This document shows, one piece after another, positions 35,391 through 44,887 of a stretch of DNA of 64,000 bases. The translations under genes and the position numbers were made by a program. The stretch lies in assembly GCA_023388715.1 (NCBI GenBank), contig JAEWFT010000045.1, forward strand, positions 11,688 through 75,687. Reading direction: 5' to 3'. Position 1 is the stretch's first letter. Every line of letters starts with the position of its first letter. The notes under the pieces were generated by a model. That model was not told where the DNA came from, did not search any database, and worked only from the letters and a program-made list of their open reading frames with translations. This stretch comes from Pseudomonadota bacterium. Its GTDB lineage: Bacteria > Pseudomonadota > Gammaproteobacteria > Xanthomonadales > Xanthomonadaceae.

Positions 35391-36134
35391 ATGGCGCTCA
35401 AGCCGCATTCCAGACTGCACCGCCTCCTGCGCTGCCTACCCGCGCTGCTGTTGTCCTGCCTCATCCCGGTGGCACTGGCCGCGCCGCCGAAGCCCGCCGA
35501 AGTGGCGGTGCTGTCCACCCTGCACACGCTGCATGACGACGTGCCGGCGTACTCCCGCAGCGCGCTGCGGGAGAGCATCCTGCGCCTGCGGCCGGACGTG
35601 CTGTGCATCGAGGTGCGCGCGGACCGCTATGCGCAACGCGCCAAGGAAGCGACCAAGGTCGAGTATCCGGACGTCGTGTATCCGTTGATCGATGCCCACC
35701 GCTATCGCGTGCATGCGATGGAGCCGGCGCCCCCGCGCTACGACGAGATCGTAGGGCCGTACGCCTCGGCGGGGCGCGAGTTCCAAGCGCGCGACCCGGT
35801 GGCGGCGAGCGCGTTCGCAGCGCAAACGGAGGCGCTGTATGCAACGTTGCGTGCGTACTGGACCAACCCGTCCCGGGTGAACGACGCGGTCACCGACCAG
35901 CAGATGCGCGCCAAGCATCTGCTGCAGGAGGCGTTGGTCGGCGAGGGCGAGCGCGCGGGCTGGGAGGCCTGGAACCGGCATTTCCTCGACGTGATCACCA
36001 GCGCGGCGGCCGCACATCCCGGCAAGCGCATCGTGGTGCTGGTCGGGGCCGAGCATGGTTACTGGCTGCGCGAGCGACTGGCAGGTCGGCCTAGAGTGCG
36101 CTTGCTGGATACCGCAGCACTATTGGCGGACTGA
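35391..36134 (+). CDS. Secreted protein of unknown function (TraB/ChaN-like appearance)
   Basis: A 247-residue protein with a signal peptide (HRLLRCLPALLLSCLIPVALA, ends near residue 31) and a globular domain. EVAVLSTLHTLHDDVP near the start and IVVLVGAEHGYWLRERL near the end resemble the paired His/Glu segments of the EreA/ChaN/TraB superfamily, in which two such motifs make an active or metal site. This is a weak similarity; a DUF5694-like protein is possible. The ATG at 35391 has the ribosome-binding-like AAGGACG upstream. It follows nrdJb by 67 bases. Confidence 0.7.
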   Translation: MALKPHSRLHRLLRCLPALLLSCLIPVALAAPPKPAEVAVLSTLHTLHDDVPAYSRSALRESILRLRPDVLCIEVRADRYAQRAKEATKVEYPDVVYPLIDAHRYRVHAMEPAPPRYDEIVGPYASAGREFQARDPVAASAFAAQTEALYATLRAYWTNPSRVNDAVTDQQMRAKHLLQEALVGEGERAGWEAWNRHFLDVITSAAAAHPGKRIVVLVGAEHGYWLRERLAGRPRVRLLDTAALLAD

Positions 36135-36265
36135 CGGCGGGCGTCCCGTCAGGAAAAGGTAACAGGACACTTCCAGTTTGACGCGCGGTGCGCATTGAGC
36201 CGTCGCTGCGCAGAAGCTCTTACTCTTCTCGTGCGGCCGGGCGTCGCCCGCGACCGCATGCAAGA

Positions 36266-36285
36266 CGGGCGGCCGAAGCCGCCCG
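36266..36285 (-). terminator. Stem-loop terminator between two convergent genes
   Basis: Arms of 8 bases (CGGGCGGC and GCCGCCCG) close a loop that is TTCG on the minus strand, followed by a short T-containing tail (TCTT). The stem can extend through flanking TGCATGC/GCATGCA repeats. It lies 30 bases after the fasciclin stop and probably ends that transcript; it may also act on the plus-strand gene. Confidence 0.75.
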
Positions 36286-36314
36286 CCCTTCTGCATGCGT
36301 CAGCGCCGAGCGTG

Positions 36315-36953
36315 TCAGGGCATGAGCACGCTGTCGATCACGTGGACCACGCCATTGCTCTGGCGCACGTCGGCGGTGGTCACCTTCGCGGTGCCGCCCT
36401 TGGCATCGGTCAGAGTGATGCCGCCGGCGCCGTCGGGCGTGGCGGTGAGGGTGGCGCCCTGCACCGTGGTCAGGCGGGCACTGCCGCCGCCGGCGTCGAT
36501 CTGCTGCAGCAGCGTGGCGGCATCGACGCTGCCCGACACGACGTGATAGGTCAGCAGGCCGGCCAGGTCGGCCTTCTTGCCAGGCTGCAACAGGCCATCG
36601 ACGGTGCCGGCCGGCAGCTTGGCGAACGCATCGTCGGTGGGCGCGAACACGGTGAACGGGCCGGGACCCTGCAGGGTGGCGACCAGGTCGGAAGCCTTGA
36701 CCGCGGCGACCAGCGTGCTGAGGTTGGGCGCGGCCGCGGCATTGGCGACGATGTCCAGGTTCGCGTCCATCGCGGCGCCGCCCACGCTGGGGTTGGCGGG
36801 TGCGGCCGGGGTCGGTGCGGCCGGGGCCATCGCGTCGGGCGCCGCGTCGGTCGCAACCGGCGGCTCGGCGGGGGCGTGTGTTTCCTGCGCGCTGCAGGCG
36901 GCAAGCGCCAGGGCGCCGGCGATGGCGAGCGACAAGGTCAGGTGCGGCTTCAT
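36315..36953 (-). CDS. Fasciclin-domain lipoprotein
   Basis: A 212-residue envelope protein: lipobox LAAC (Cys20), a 50-residue Ala/Pro linker, and one fasciclin (FAS1) domain at about 72-210 with both family motifs, FTVFAPTDDAFAKLP and the C-terminal SNGVVHVIDSVLMP. FAS1 domains mediate adhesion; the bacterial role is often unknown. The start is the ATG of MKPHLTLSLA. It is monocistronic, ending in a strong hairpin. Confidence 0.93.
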   Translation of the reverse strand: MKPHLTLSLAIAGALALAACSAQETHAPAEPPVATDAAPDAMAPAAPTPAAPANPSVGGAAMDANLDIVANAAAAPNLSTLVAAVKASDLVATLQGPGPFTVFAPTDDAFAKLPAGTVDGLLQPGKKADLAGLLTYHVVSGSVDAATLLQQIDAGGGSARLTTVQGATLTATPDGAGGITLTDAKGGTAKVTTADVRQSNGVVHVIDSVLMP

Positions 36954-37138
36954 TGGAATCTCCATGGGTAGGGGTGGCCGCCTGCGCGGCGATCGGCCGG
37001 GGCGTGCGTAGGTGCTTACGACGCGGCGCGCGGTTCGGATGCACGCCGCCGGCGAGGCGCGATCAACGGGCTGCATCCGAGCCCAGCACTTGGGCGTAAC
37101 GTCTGTCGTCGCGCGCTGGAGCGCATGGGAACCGGACG

Positions 37139-37309
37139 ATGAAGCCGCCTCGCCAGCCGCCTTGGAAACAGCCCGCTCCCCCACGGGCTGGCAAGGCGCC
37201 GCCACTGAGCAAACGCCAGCGCGAGGCGGCGCGTCAGCGCGCGCAGCAGGCCGGGCGCCGCTATCCGAACCTGGTCGACAACATGTGGGCGGCGCGCCAG
37301 CCGAAGTAA
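37139..37309 (+). CDS. Small basic protein of 56 residues
   Basis: A short open reading frame with a strong protein-like pattern: Pro-rich N-terminus (MKPPRQPPWKQPAPPRAG), the basic helix KRQREAARQRAQQAGRR, then a conserved-looking end YPNLVDNMWAARQPK. I recall similar short xanthomonad proteins ending in a PNLVDNMxAAR motif, but no function is known to me. Coding potential is supported by the non-random amino-acid pattern in an otherwise gene-poor gap (36954-37377). Confidence 0.6.
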   Translation: MKPPRQPPWKQPAPPRAGKAPPLSKRQREAARQRAQQAGRRYPNLVDNMWAARQPK

Positions 37310-37377
37310 CGGCGTGCCGGAGCAGGTGTCGGGCTCACGTCGTAACCTAGCGCGACTCGCCTCGCTCGTCCCTACGC

Positions 37378-37713
37378 ATGACCCTGCGCGCCATCCTCCA
37401 CCTGCTGCTGCACGCGGCCGTCCCCGCGCTGGTGGCGTGGCAGCTGCACCGCGACTCCGCGAAATCCATCCGTTTCCGCCGCGCGTGGGGCCTGCTGCTG
37501 GTGGGTTGGCTGATCGACATCGACCACCTGCTGGCGGATCCGATCTACGCACCCGGCCGCTGCAGCATCGGCTTCCACCCGCTGCACACCGCGCCCGCGA
37601 TTGCCGTGTACGGCGCGATGACGCTGCCGCGCGCCACCCGCCTGGTGGGGCTGGGGCTGCTGATCCACATCGCGCTGGATGCGCTCGACTGCCTGCTGAT
37701 GCGCTGGGGGTAG
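37378..37713 (+). CDS. DUF6122-type small membrane protein
   Basis: A 111-residue protein with about four hydrophobic segments. The conserved features are HLLLHAAVPALVAW at the start, LLVGWLIDIDHLLADPIY (Asp/His pair in the membrane interface), GFHPLHTAPA and LIHIALDALDCLL near the end. Several His and Asp residues at the membrane face suggest metal binding. Function unknown. Its stop lies 7 bases from the convergent DedA gene. Confidence 0.8.
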   Translation: MTLRAILHLLLHAAVPALVAWQLHRDSAKSIRFRRAWGLLLVGWLIDIDHLLADPIYAPGRCSIGFHPLHTAPAIAVYGAMTLPRATRLVGLGLLIHIALDALDCLLMRWG

Positions 37714-37720
37714 CGTCCGG

Positions 37721-38650
37721 CTAGGCGTCCGTGTCGTGGGATTCGGTCGGCAGGCCCTGCGAGCGCCATGCCTCGAGGCCACCGGCCAGCGGCCGCACGC
37801 GGCGAAAGCCGAGCTTCTTCAGCTGTCCCGCCACCTTGGCCGCGCTGGCTTCGTTCGGGCAGTCGCAGTAGACGACGACCTCATGCGCCACGTGCGCGAC
37901 CAGGTCTGCGACCTTCGATGCGTGCACCGCGCCGGGGATCCAGCCGGTGGCCACGCGCTCTACGTCGCTGCGCACGTCGACCAGCAGCGGGCGCTCGGGC
38001 AGGTCCATCAGCGCGTGCAGGTCGGCCACGCTGATCCGCTCCATGCGCAGCTCGCGCAGGAACATCCACCGCCGCCATCCCTTCTGCAGCACATAGCCCA
38101 GCACGGCCAGCAACACGACACCGATGCCGATCCGCCCCATCGATTCCAGGGTGAGCAGCGCCTCGTTCACCGCGTCGTGGAACACCATGCCCATCGCGAT
38201 CGCCACGCCCGACCACAGCAGGGCGCCGGCGCCGTCGTACAGCGCGAACCGGCCCAGCGGCGTGCGGCTGTGGCCGGCAAGCGTGGTCCCCACCGCCGCG
38301 AAGCCGGGGATGAACTTGGCCAGCACCAGCGACGGGGCGCCCCAGCGGGAATACATCTCGCGCGTGCTGGACACGCAGCTGTCGGGTGACAGCGAGACCC
38401 GGCAGATCAGCCGCAGCATGCGCGCGCCGTGCCGGCGTCCGGCGAAGTACCACAGCATGTCCGCGAGCAGCGCGGCGGCAGTCGCCGTCAGCACGATCGG
38501 CCACACCGCCTGCTGGCGCTCGACCGCCTGCGCGCTGGCAACTACCAGCGGCGGCCAGGCCGGGACGGGGACGCCGCCCTGGTCGAGCAGCACCACCGCG
38601 AACACGATCAGCAGGCCGTAGGCGGCCAGCAGTTCATTGAGCCCTTCCAT
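37721..38650 (-). CDS. DedA-family membrane protein fused to a rhodanese domain
   Basis: A 309-residue fusion. Residues 1-190 form a DedA/VTT domain (DQGGVPVPAWPPLVVASA, and FIPGFAAVGTTLAGHSRTPLGRF with the conserved Arg/Gly signature) and are predicted to cross the membrane several times. DedA proteins take part in undecaprenyl-phosphate or phospholipid recycling. Residues 210-305 form a cytoplasmic rhodanese domain with catalytic Cys262 in VVVYCDCPNEASA. The start is the ATG of MEGLNELLAAYG. Confidence 0.9.
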   Translation of the reverse strand: MEGLNELLAAYGLLIVFAVVLLDQGGVPVPAWPPLVVASAQAVERQQAVWPIVLTATAAALLADMLWYFAGRRHGARMLRLICRVSLSPDSCVSSTREMYSRWGAPSLVLAKFIPGFAAVGTTLAGHSRTPLGRFALYDGAGALLWSGVAIAMGMVFHDAVNEALLTLESMGRIGIGVVLLAVLGYVLQKGWRRWMFLRELRMERISVADLHALMDLPERPLLVDVRSDVERVATGWIPGAVHASKVADLVAHVAHEVVVYCDCPNEASAAKVAGQLKKLGFRRVRPLAGGLEAWRSQGLPTESHDTDA

Positions 38651-38847
38651 CGCGTCAGTGGCCGTTGCCGTCGGAGCGCGTTGCGCCATCGCCGTGCAGG
38701 TCCAAACGTTTCATTGCCACGCCCATCGTTGCCGTGGGTGGACTTTACCCGCTTGGCCGGCGCCAATCCGGGTCCGGGCGCGCCCGCCGGCGTTTGCCTC
38801 GCAGGCCCGATGCGGTTTGAATGGGCCAGCCGCCGACCGGGACGAGC

Positions 38848-40209
38848 ATGAGCGCCACGCCACCGCCAACACGCCGCAGCCGGCTGCAGGCCGCGCTTGC
38901 CGACCGCTTCAACCTGGTCGCGGACAAGGCCCCGAACGACGTCATCGAGCGGCGCATCCGCGAAGTGGTCGAGCTGCGCGGCGCCACCCCGTGGATCCTG
39001 ATGTTCGCCATCCTGGTCGCCTCGATCGGGCTCAACGTCAATTCCACCGCGGTGATCATCGGCGCGATGCTGATCTCGCCGCTGATGGGACCGATCATGG
39101 GGGTCGGGCACGGCATCGCGGTGCACGATTTCGCGCTGGCGCGCAGCGCGATGAAGAACCTGGCCATCTCGACCCTGATCGGGCTGCTGGTGTCGGCCCT
39201 CTATTTCATGCTGACGCCGCTGTCGGAGGCGCAGTCGGAGCTGCTGGCGCGCACCTCGCCCACGCTGTGGGACGTGCTGATCGCGCTGTTCGGCGGCATG
39301 GCCGGGATCATCGGCGTGACCCGCGAGGAGAAATCCGCGGTGATCCCCGGCGTGGCCATCGCCACCGCGCTGATGCCGCCGCTGTGCACCGCCGGCTACG
39401 GTCTGGCCACCGGCCAGTGGAGCTTCTTCGGCGGCGCCTTCTACCTGTACTCGATCAACGCCGTGTTCATCGCGCTGGCAACCTTCATCGGCATCCGCCT
39501 GCTGCGTTTCCCGTACCACACGTTCGTCGACAAGGGCACCGAGCGCAAGCTGCGCTGGGCGATGTGGGGTACCGCGCTGGCGATCACCATTCCCAGCGCG
39601 TACCTGGCGGCGCTGATGGTGAAGGACGAGGTGTACAAGTCGCGCGCCAACCAGTTCGTGCGTGCGCAGTTCGTGTTCAAGGATGCGCACGTGGTCGATA
39701 CCCGGGTCGATCCGGCACAGCGCCGGATCGATGTCTCGCTGATCGGCAACCCGATCAGCCGCGCCACGCTGGGCACGATCGAGGGCAAGCTCGCCGTCGC
39801 CGGCCTGCCGCAGACGCGGCTGGTGCTGCACCAGTCCAGTGAATACGAGAAGGTCGACGTCACCGAGCTGCGCGCTGGCGTGCTGAGCGACCTGTACAAG
39901 CAGAGCCAGGAGGCGCTGGCGGCAAAGGACCAGCAGCTGGAGGAGGTGCAGGGGCGGCTGCGCGCGAGCCAGCGCTTCGCGGTGCAGGCGGGCGACATGG
40001 CGGATGAGTTGCGCGCGCAGTTTCCGGACCTGGGCGAGGTCACCCTGAGCCAGGGCATCGCCATTGATGCCGCGGGCGAACGCGCACCGGTGGCCCAGCT
40101 GACGGTGGCCGGCGCGGGCGCGCTGGATGGCGATGCGCGTGAGCGGGTGCGCGCGTGGTTCAAGGTGCGCAGCAAGTCGGATGCCGCCCGCGTGCTGTTC
40201 GAGGACTGA
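38848..40209 (+). CDS. DUF389 (TIGR00341-like) membrane protein
   Basis: A 453-residue membrane protein. The family core (residues about 40-260) shows GLNVNSTAVIIGAMLISPLM, MNGVTREEK-like GVTREEKSAVIPGVAIATAL and about six helices; a soluble C-terminal region (about 270-453) follows. The function of DUF389 proteins is not established. The start at 38848 is preferred; an in-frame ATG 27 bases upstream is also possible. It is divergent from the DedA gene, with 197 bases between. Confidence 0.88.
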   Translation: MSATPPPTRRSRLQAALADRFNLVADKAPNDVIERRIREVVELRGATPWILMFAILVASIGLNVNSTAVIIGAMLISPLMGPIMGVGHGIAVHDFALARSAMKNLAISTLIGLLVSALYFMLTPLSEAQSELLARTSPTLWDVLIALFGGMAGIIGVTREEKSAVIPGVAIATALMPPLCTAGYGLATGQWSFFGGAFYLYSINAVFIALATFIGIRLLRFPYHTFVDKGTERKLRWAMWGTALAITIPSAYLAALMVKDEVYKSRANQFVRAQFVFKDAHVVDTRVDPAQRRIDVSLIGNPISRATLGTIEGKLAVAGLPQTRLVLHQSSEYEKVDVTELRAGVLSDLYKQSQEALAAKDQQLEEVQGRLRASQRFAVQAGDMADELRAQFPDLGEVTLSQGIAIDAAGERAPVAQLTVAGAGALDGDARERVRAWFKVRSKSDAARVLFED

Positions 40210-40297
40210 GCGGGCGCGGTGCTGTGACCGGTTGACGGCGTCCGGCAGCGTCGCGAGTCGCTACACTGCGGCGCTTCCCCCCTGACAAGGACGTTCA

Positions 40298-40651
40298 ATG
40301 GCCTTCACCACCACCGCCTCCGGCCTGCAGTTCGAGGACACCACCGTCGGCACCGGCGCCGAAGCGCAACCCGGCCGCAACGTGACCGTGCATTACACCG
40401 GCTGGCTGTACGACAACGGCGTGCAGGGCGCCAAGTTCGATTCCAGCAAGGACCGCGGCGAGCCCTTCATCTTCCCGCTGGGTGGCGGCATGGTGATCAG
40501 GGGCTGGGACGAGGGCGTGCAGGGCATGCGCGAAGGCGGCACCCGGACGCTGATCATCCCCCCGGGGCTGGGTTACGGCGCACGCGGCGCGGGCGGCGTG
40601 ATCCCGCCGAACGCCACCCTCAAGTTCGAGGTGGAGCTGCTGGGCGCCTGA
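40298..40651 (+). CDS. FKBP-type peptidyl-prolyl isomerase
   Basis: A 117-residue single-domain FKBP, cytoplasmic because no signal peptide is present. The fold's conserved residues are visible: VTVHYTGWLYDNG, GAKFDSSKDRGEPFIFPLG, VIRGWDEGVQGMREGG, and LIIPPGLGYG with IPPNATLKFEVELL. It catalyses proline isomerisation and may assist folding. Shine-Dalgarno-like AAGGACG precedes the ATG. Confidence 0.95.
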   Translation: MAFTTTASGLQFEDTTVGTGAEAQPGRNVTVHYTGWLYDNGVQGAKFDSSKDRGEPFIFPLGGGMVIRGWDEGVQGMREGGTRTLIIPPGLGYGARGAGGVIPPNATLKFEVELLGA

Positions 40652-40720
40652 GGCACCCTGTCGGCGCGGGCCAAGCATCGCTGCGGTCCGCGTCGCCTTG
40701 CCACTGGAGGCGAACGCGGC

Positions 40721-41203
40721 TCAGCCGCGAATCGCCGCCTCGATCGTGGCCACGTCGATCTTGCGCATCGTCAGCATCGCTTCGAATGCGCGCCGGGCCA
40801 CGTCCCTGTCGGGATGGGCGATCGCCTCGCTCAGTACCCGCGGGGTGATCTGCCAGGACAGCCCCCAGCGGTCCTTGCACCAGCCGCATTCGCTCTCCTG
40901 CCCGCCATTGCCCACGATAGCGTTCCAGTAGCGATCGGTTTCCTGCTGGTCGTCGGTGGCCACCTGGAACGAAAACGCTTCGCTGTGGCGGAACGCATCG
41001 CCGCCGTTGAGGCCCAGGCAGGGGATCCCGAGCACCGTGAACTGGACCGTCAGCACGTCGCCTTCCCTGCCCGCCGGATAGTCACCCGGTGCGCGCTGCA
41101 CGGCGTCGACCCGGCTCTCCGGGAAGGTGTCGGCATAGAAGGTGGCGGCGTCCAGCGCGGCGCCGTCGTACCAGAGGCAGATGGTGTTCTTCGAAAATGT
41201 CAT
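40721..41203 (-). CDS. VOC-superfamily (PhnB / 3-demethylubiquinone methyltransferase-like) protein
   Basis: A 160-residue glyoxalase-fold protein of PF06983 type: ICLWYDGAALDAATFYADTF near the start, LNGGDAFRHSEAFSFQVAT in the middle, and CGWCKDRWGLSWQITPRVL near the end, a typical signature. These are small metal-dependent or ligand-binding proteins with unclear substrates, despite the methyltransferase-like family name. It is complete, with the usual length. Confidence 0.88.
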   Translation of the reverse strand: MTFSKNTICLWYDGAALDAATFYADTFPESRVDAVQRAPGDYPAGREGDVLTVQFTVLGIPCLGLNGGDAFRHSEAFSFQVATDDQQETDRYWNAIVGNGGQESECGWCKDRWGLSWQITPRVLSEAIAHPDRDVARRAFEAMLTMRKIDVATIEAAIRG

Positions 41204-41392
41204 GCAGGGACTCCGGCAAACGTGGCGTGGCCGCGGCGCGGGGCGTCGGCGTCAGCCTTCCCGCGGCGCTCGGTGGGCACGCGCTGCGTGGAACCGGCGA
41301 ACCAGCCGATCCTGCAGGTGGCAGGCGGGGCAAGGGCGCGGGAGGAGGCGCCAGCGTTGCACGCGCCCTGTTAAGCCCGGGAAATGGCCGGC

Positions 41393-41716
41393 TCAGCCCG
41401 GCGAGGGATCCAGGGCAGCCAGGTCGCGCGCGCCGAGCGGGCGCACCACGCGGGCGATTTCCACGCCATCGCGCAGCAAGACCAGGGTCGGCCACAGCTT
41501 GACCCGGTAGTGGCGTCCCAGCGGGCGGCCGCGTCCGTCTTCGATCCGCAGGTGGGTGACGCCGGCATGCGCCGCGCGCCAGGCGTCCACCGCGGGGCGC
41601 GCCGCCGTGCAGTGGCCGCACCAGTTGGTGCCGAAGTCGAGCAGTACCAGCCCGGGCATCGCCTGCATGGCCTCCGCGCTGGGGGCGTCCGGGGAATACG
41701 CGTTGGGATCCTGCAT
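41393..41716 (-). CDS. Thioredoxin-fold protein with a CGHC active site
   Basis: A 107-residue thioredoxin-family protein with active-site CGHC at 33-36 (TNWCGHCTAARP) and the cis-proline loop VKLWPTLVLLRDG. There is no signal peptide, so it is cytoplasmic. CGHC (as in protein disulfide isomerase) is more oxidising than the usual CGPC, so it could favour disulfide exchange over reduction. Start is the ATG of MQDPNAYSPD. Confidence 0.85.
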   Translation of the reverse strand: MQDPNAYSPDAPSAEAMQAMPGLVLLDFGTNWCGHCTAARPAVDAWRAAHAGVTHLRIEDGRGRPLGRHYRVKLWPTLVLLRDGVEIARVVRPLGARDLAALDPSPG

Positions 41717-41835
41717 GGCGCCGGCCTCGTGACGGTGGTGCGGCGCATGCTGCGCGGGCTGCGGTGCAGGCGCCGTCGAGGCGCGTCGCGCGGCGGGGGG
41801 CTTACCATGGCGGCTTCGTTCGACCGGACCTCGCC

Positions 41836-42174
41836 GTGAGCACGTTGCCGCCCTGCCCGCACTGCGCGGGCACCTACACCTACGAAGACGGGCCGATGCT
41901 GGCCTGCCCCGAATGCGGGCACGAGTGGTCGCTGGCGCGGGCGCAGGAGGCGGAAGCCGCGCGCGTGGTCCGCGACGCGGTCGGCAACGTGCTGCAGGAC
42001 GGCGACAGCGTCACCGTCGTCAAGGACCTGAAGGTGAAGGGCTCGTCACTGGTGATGAAGGTCGGGACCAAGGTGCGCAACATCCGCCTGGTCGATGGCG
42101 ACCACGACATCGATTGCAGGGTCGACGGCGTGGGCCAGATGGGGCTGAAGTCGGCGTTCGTCAGGAAGGCCTGA
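41836..42174 (+). CDS. yjdM: YjdM (PhnA) family zinc-ribbon protein
   Basis: A 112-residue protein: N-terminal zinc ribbon (PCPHC at 6-10 and ACPEC at about 25-29) followed by the PhnA domain (VRDAVGNVLQDGDSVTVVKD, VKVKGSSLVMKVGTKV-type strands, and a terminal GLKSAFVRK). Known relatives were linked by name to phosphonoacetate utilisation, though the role is unsure. The start is a GTG; upstream in-frame sequence is Arg-rich and not part of the family. Confidence 0.9.
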   Translation: MSTLPPCPHCAGTYTYEDGPMLACPECGHEWSLARAQEAEAARVVRDAVGNVLQDGDSVTVVKDLKVKGSSLVMKVGTKVRNIRLVDGDHDIDCRVDGVGQMGLKSAFVRKA

Positions 42175-42180
42175 CGCCGC

Positions 42181-42699
42181 TCAGGCCACCAGCGTGGAGT
42201 GCAGCGGGATCGCGCTGCCCCAGCGCGTTCGCGCCTCCAGCGCCTTGATCTCCAGCAGCACGCCGGCGCCCACGATGGTTGCGTCCAGCCGCTCGGCCAG
42301 CGCGCGCGACGCCATGAGCGTGCCGCCGGTGGCCAGCACGTCGTCCACCAGCAGCACGCGGGTGCCGGGGGCCACCGCGTTGGCCTGCACCTGCAGGGTG
42401 TCGTGGCCGTATTCCAGCGCATAGGGCTGTTCCAGCAAGCGGCCGGGCAGGCGGCCCGGCTTGCGCACCGGCACCAGGCTCGCGCCCAGGGCCAGCGCCA
42501 GCGGAGCGCCCAGCAGGAAGCCGCGCGCCTCGATCGCCATCACCGCGGCGATCCCGCTGTCGCGCCACGGCGTCGCCATCGCCTCCACCGCCGCGGCGAA
42601 CGCGCCGGCATCCGCCAGCATCGGCGTGATGTCCTTGAACGCCACCCCCGGCTTGGGGAAGTCGGGGATGTCGCGGATCAATCGGCTCCAGTCCTGCAT
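42181..42699 (-). CDS. apt: Adenine phosphoribosyltransferase
   Basis: Salvages adenine to AMP using PRPP. 172 residues, the normal length. The PRPP-binding motif VLLVDDVLATGGT lies at about 122-134; the N-terminal FPKPGVAFKDITPML and AIEARGFLLGAPLAL segments are typical of Apt. The start is the ATG of MQDWSRLIRDIPD. It converges with yjdM, with 6 bases between the stops. Confidence 0.96.
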   Translation of the reverse strand: MQDWSRLIRDIPDFPKPGVAFKDITPMLADAGAFAAAVEAMATPWRDSGIAAVMAIEARGFLLGAPLALALGASLVPVRKPGRLPGRLLEQPYALEYGHDTLQVQANAVAPGTRVLLVDDVLATGGTLMASRALAERLDATIVGAGVLLEIKALEARTRWGSAIPLHSTLVA

Positions 42700-42758
42700 G
42701 CAAGCGTCCTCGGGCAAACCGCCATGATGCGCAAAAACGCGGCGTTCGGCACCGGTTT

Positions 42759-43877
<1,119 letters not shown>

Positions 43878-44171
43878 GCACAGCCTCTCCTGTGGCGAGC
43901 GCTGGAGTATGCGCGAGCAGCCCGGCGGCGTCATGCCTGCCTGCAGCATGACGGCGGCCGATCGGCCTGACCGGTTGCGCAGCCGCGAATCCCAGCCGTC
44001 GACGGCCGCGCACGCATACCGAGTTGCGTGAGGCAGCAGGTTAAGCCGGCGTCATTGTTCAGACTCGGGCGGGGCAGATGTTCATCGCGGCCGCGTAACG
44101 TTCGACCCCGGCCAGTCGCATGACCGGCCGCTTGCAACGTTTTGATCCCCCGCAGAACGAAGAGGCATCAG

Positions 44172-44729
44172 ATGAATCAACCGAACAAGAACATCTCCCT
44201 GCTCGCGCTTTCCCTCGCCGTCTCGACCGCGCTGGCGGCGCCCTCGGTGATGGCGCAGAGCGTCAATGCCAAGGCCGGCGTTCGCGCCCAGGTCACCGCC
44301 ACGCCTGCGATCCCCGCAACGCCTGCGGTCCCCGCTGCGCTGGATGCAGTCCCCGCAGTCCCCGCGGTTCCGGCGGTACCCGCGACGCCTGCAGTACCGG
44401 CAGCTCCGCTGACGCCTGAGCCGCCCCAGCAGCCTCGCAACGAGAAGGCCGCCACCCCGGCCACCCCCGCCACCCCGGCGACCACGTCCGTCACGGGCGA
44501 GACGACCGCCGCGGTCGCGGCAACGCCCGCCACCCCGGCGAAGAAGAACTGGAGTGAACTCGACGTCGATGCCAACGGCAGCCTGAGCGTGGACGAGGCG
44601 GCTTCGTTGCAGGGGTTGGCGAAAGCGTTCGCCAAGGCCGACGCGGACGCCAACGGCGAATTGACCCAGGACGAATACAAGGCCTGGCAGGCCGGCAATG
44701 CCAAGCCTGCGAAGAAGGGCAAGCGTTGA
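44172..44729 (+). CDS. Secreted EF-hand calcium-binding protein with Pro/Ala repeats
   Basis: A 185-residue protein: signal peptide (about 1-28, ends VMA-Q), a low-complexity region of ATPAVPA/PAVPAVPA units (about 43-123), then two EF-hand loops, DVDANGSLSVDE at 131-142 and DADANGELTQDE at 157-168. Both loops have the correct calcium-binding spacing. The Pro/Ala region may span the cell wall or act as a linker. Lys-rich end. Role unknown. Confidence 0.9.
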   Translation: MNQPNKNISLLALSLAVSTALAAPSVMAQSVNAKAGVRAQVTATPAIPATPAVPAALDAVPAVPAVPAVPATPAVPAAPLTPEPPQQPRNEKAATPATPATPATTSVTGETTAAVAATPATPAKKNWSELDVDANGSLSVDEAASLQGLAKAFAKADADANGELTQDEYKAWQAGNAKPAKKGKR

Positions 44730-44811
44730 TCGGGTGCGTGATCTGACAGCGCTTCCCCAGGCGGACGCATAAGAAAAGCGAGCGCACGGATGCGCCGGTG
44801 AAAGTTGTGGC

Positions 44812-44839
44812 ACGAAGGGCGGCGCAGGCCGCCCTTCGT
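44812..44839 (+). terminator. 12-base perfect stem after the EF-hand gene
   Basis: Arms ACGAAGGGCGGC and GCCGCCCTTCGT, loop GCAG. It lies 82 bases after the EF-hand stop and 48 bases before the HAD start, so it can end the upstream transcript or form an early hairpin in the HAD leader. It lacks a T-run. Confidence 0.55.
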
Positions 44840-44887
44840 CCTGTCCGGCAGCGCAGGCCCGCCCGGACGCGGCCCTACAATCGCAGC

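Noticed and set aside
44300..44540. CRISPR-like direct repeats
   Set aside because: The repeats are in-frame Pro/Ala codons of a coding region, irregular in spacing.
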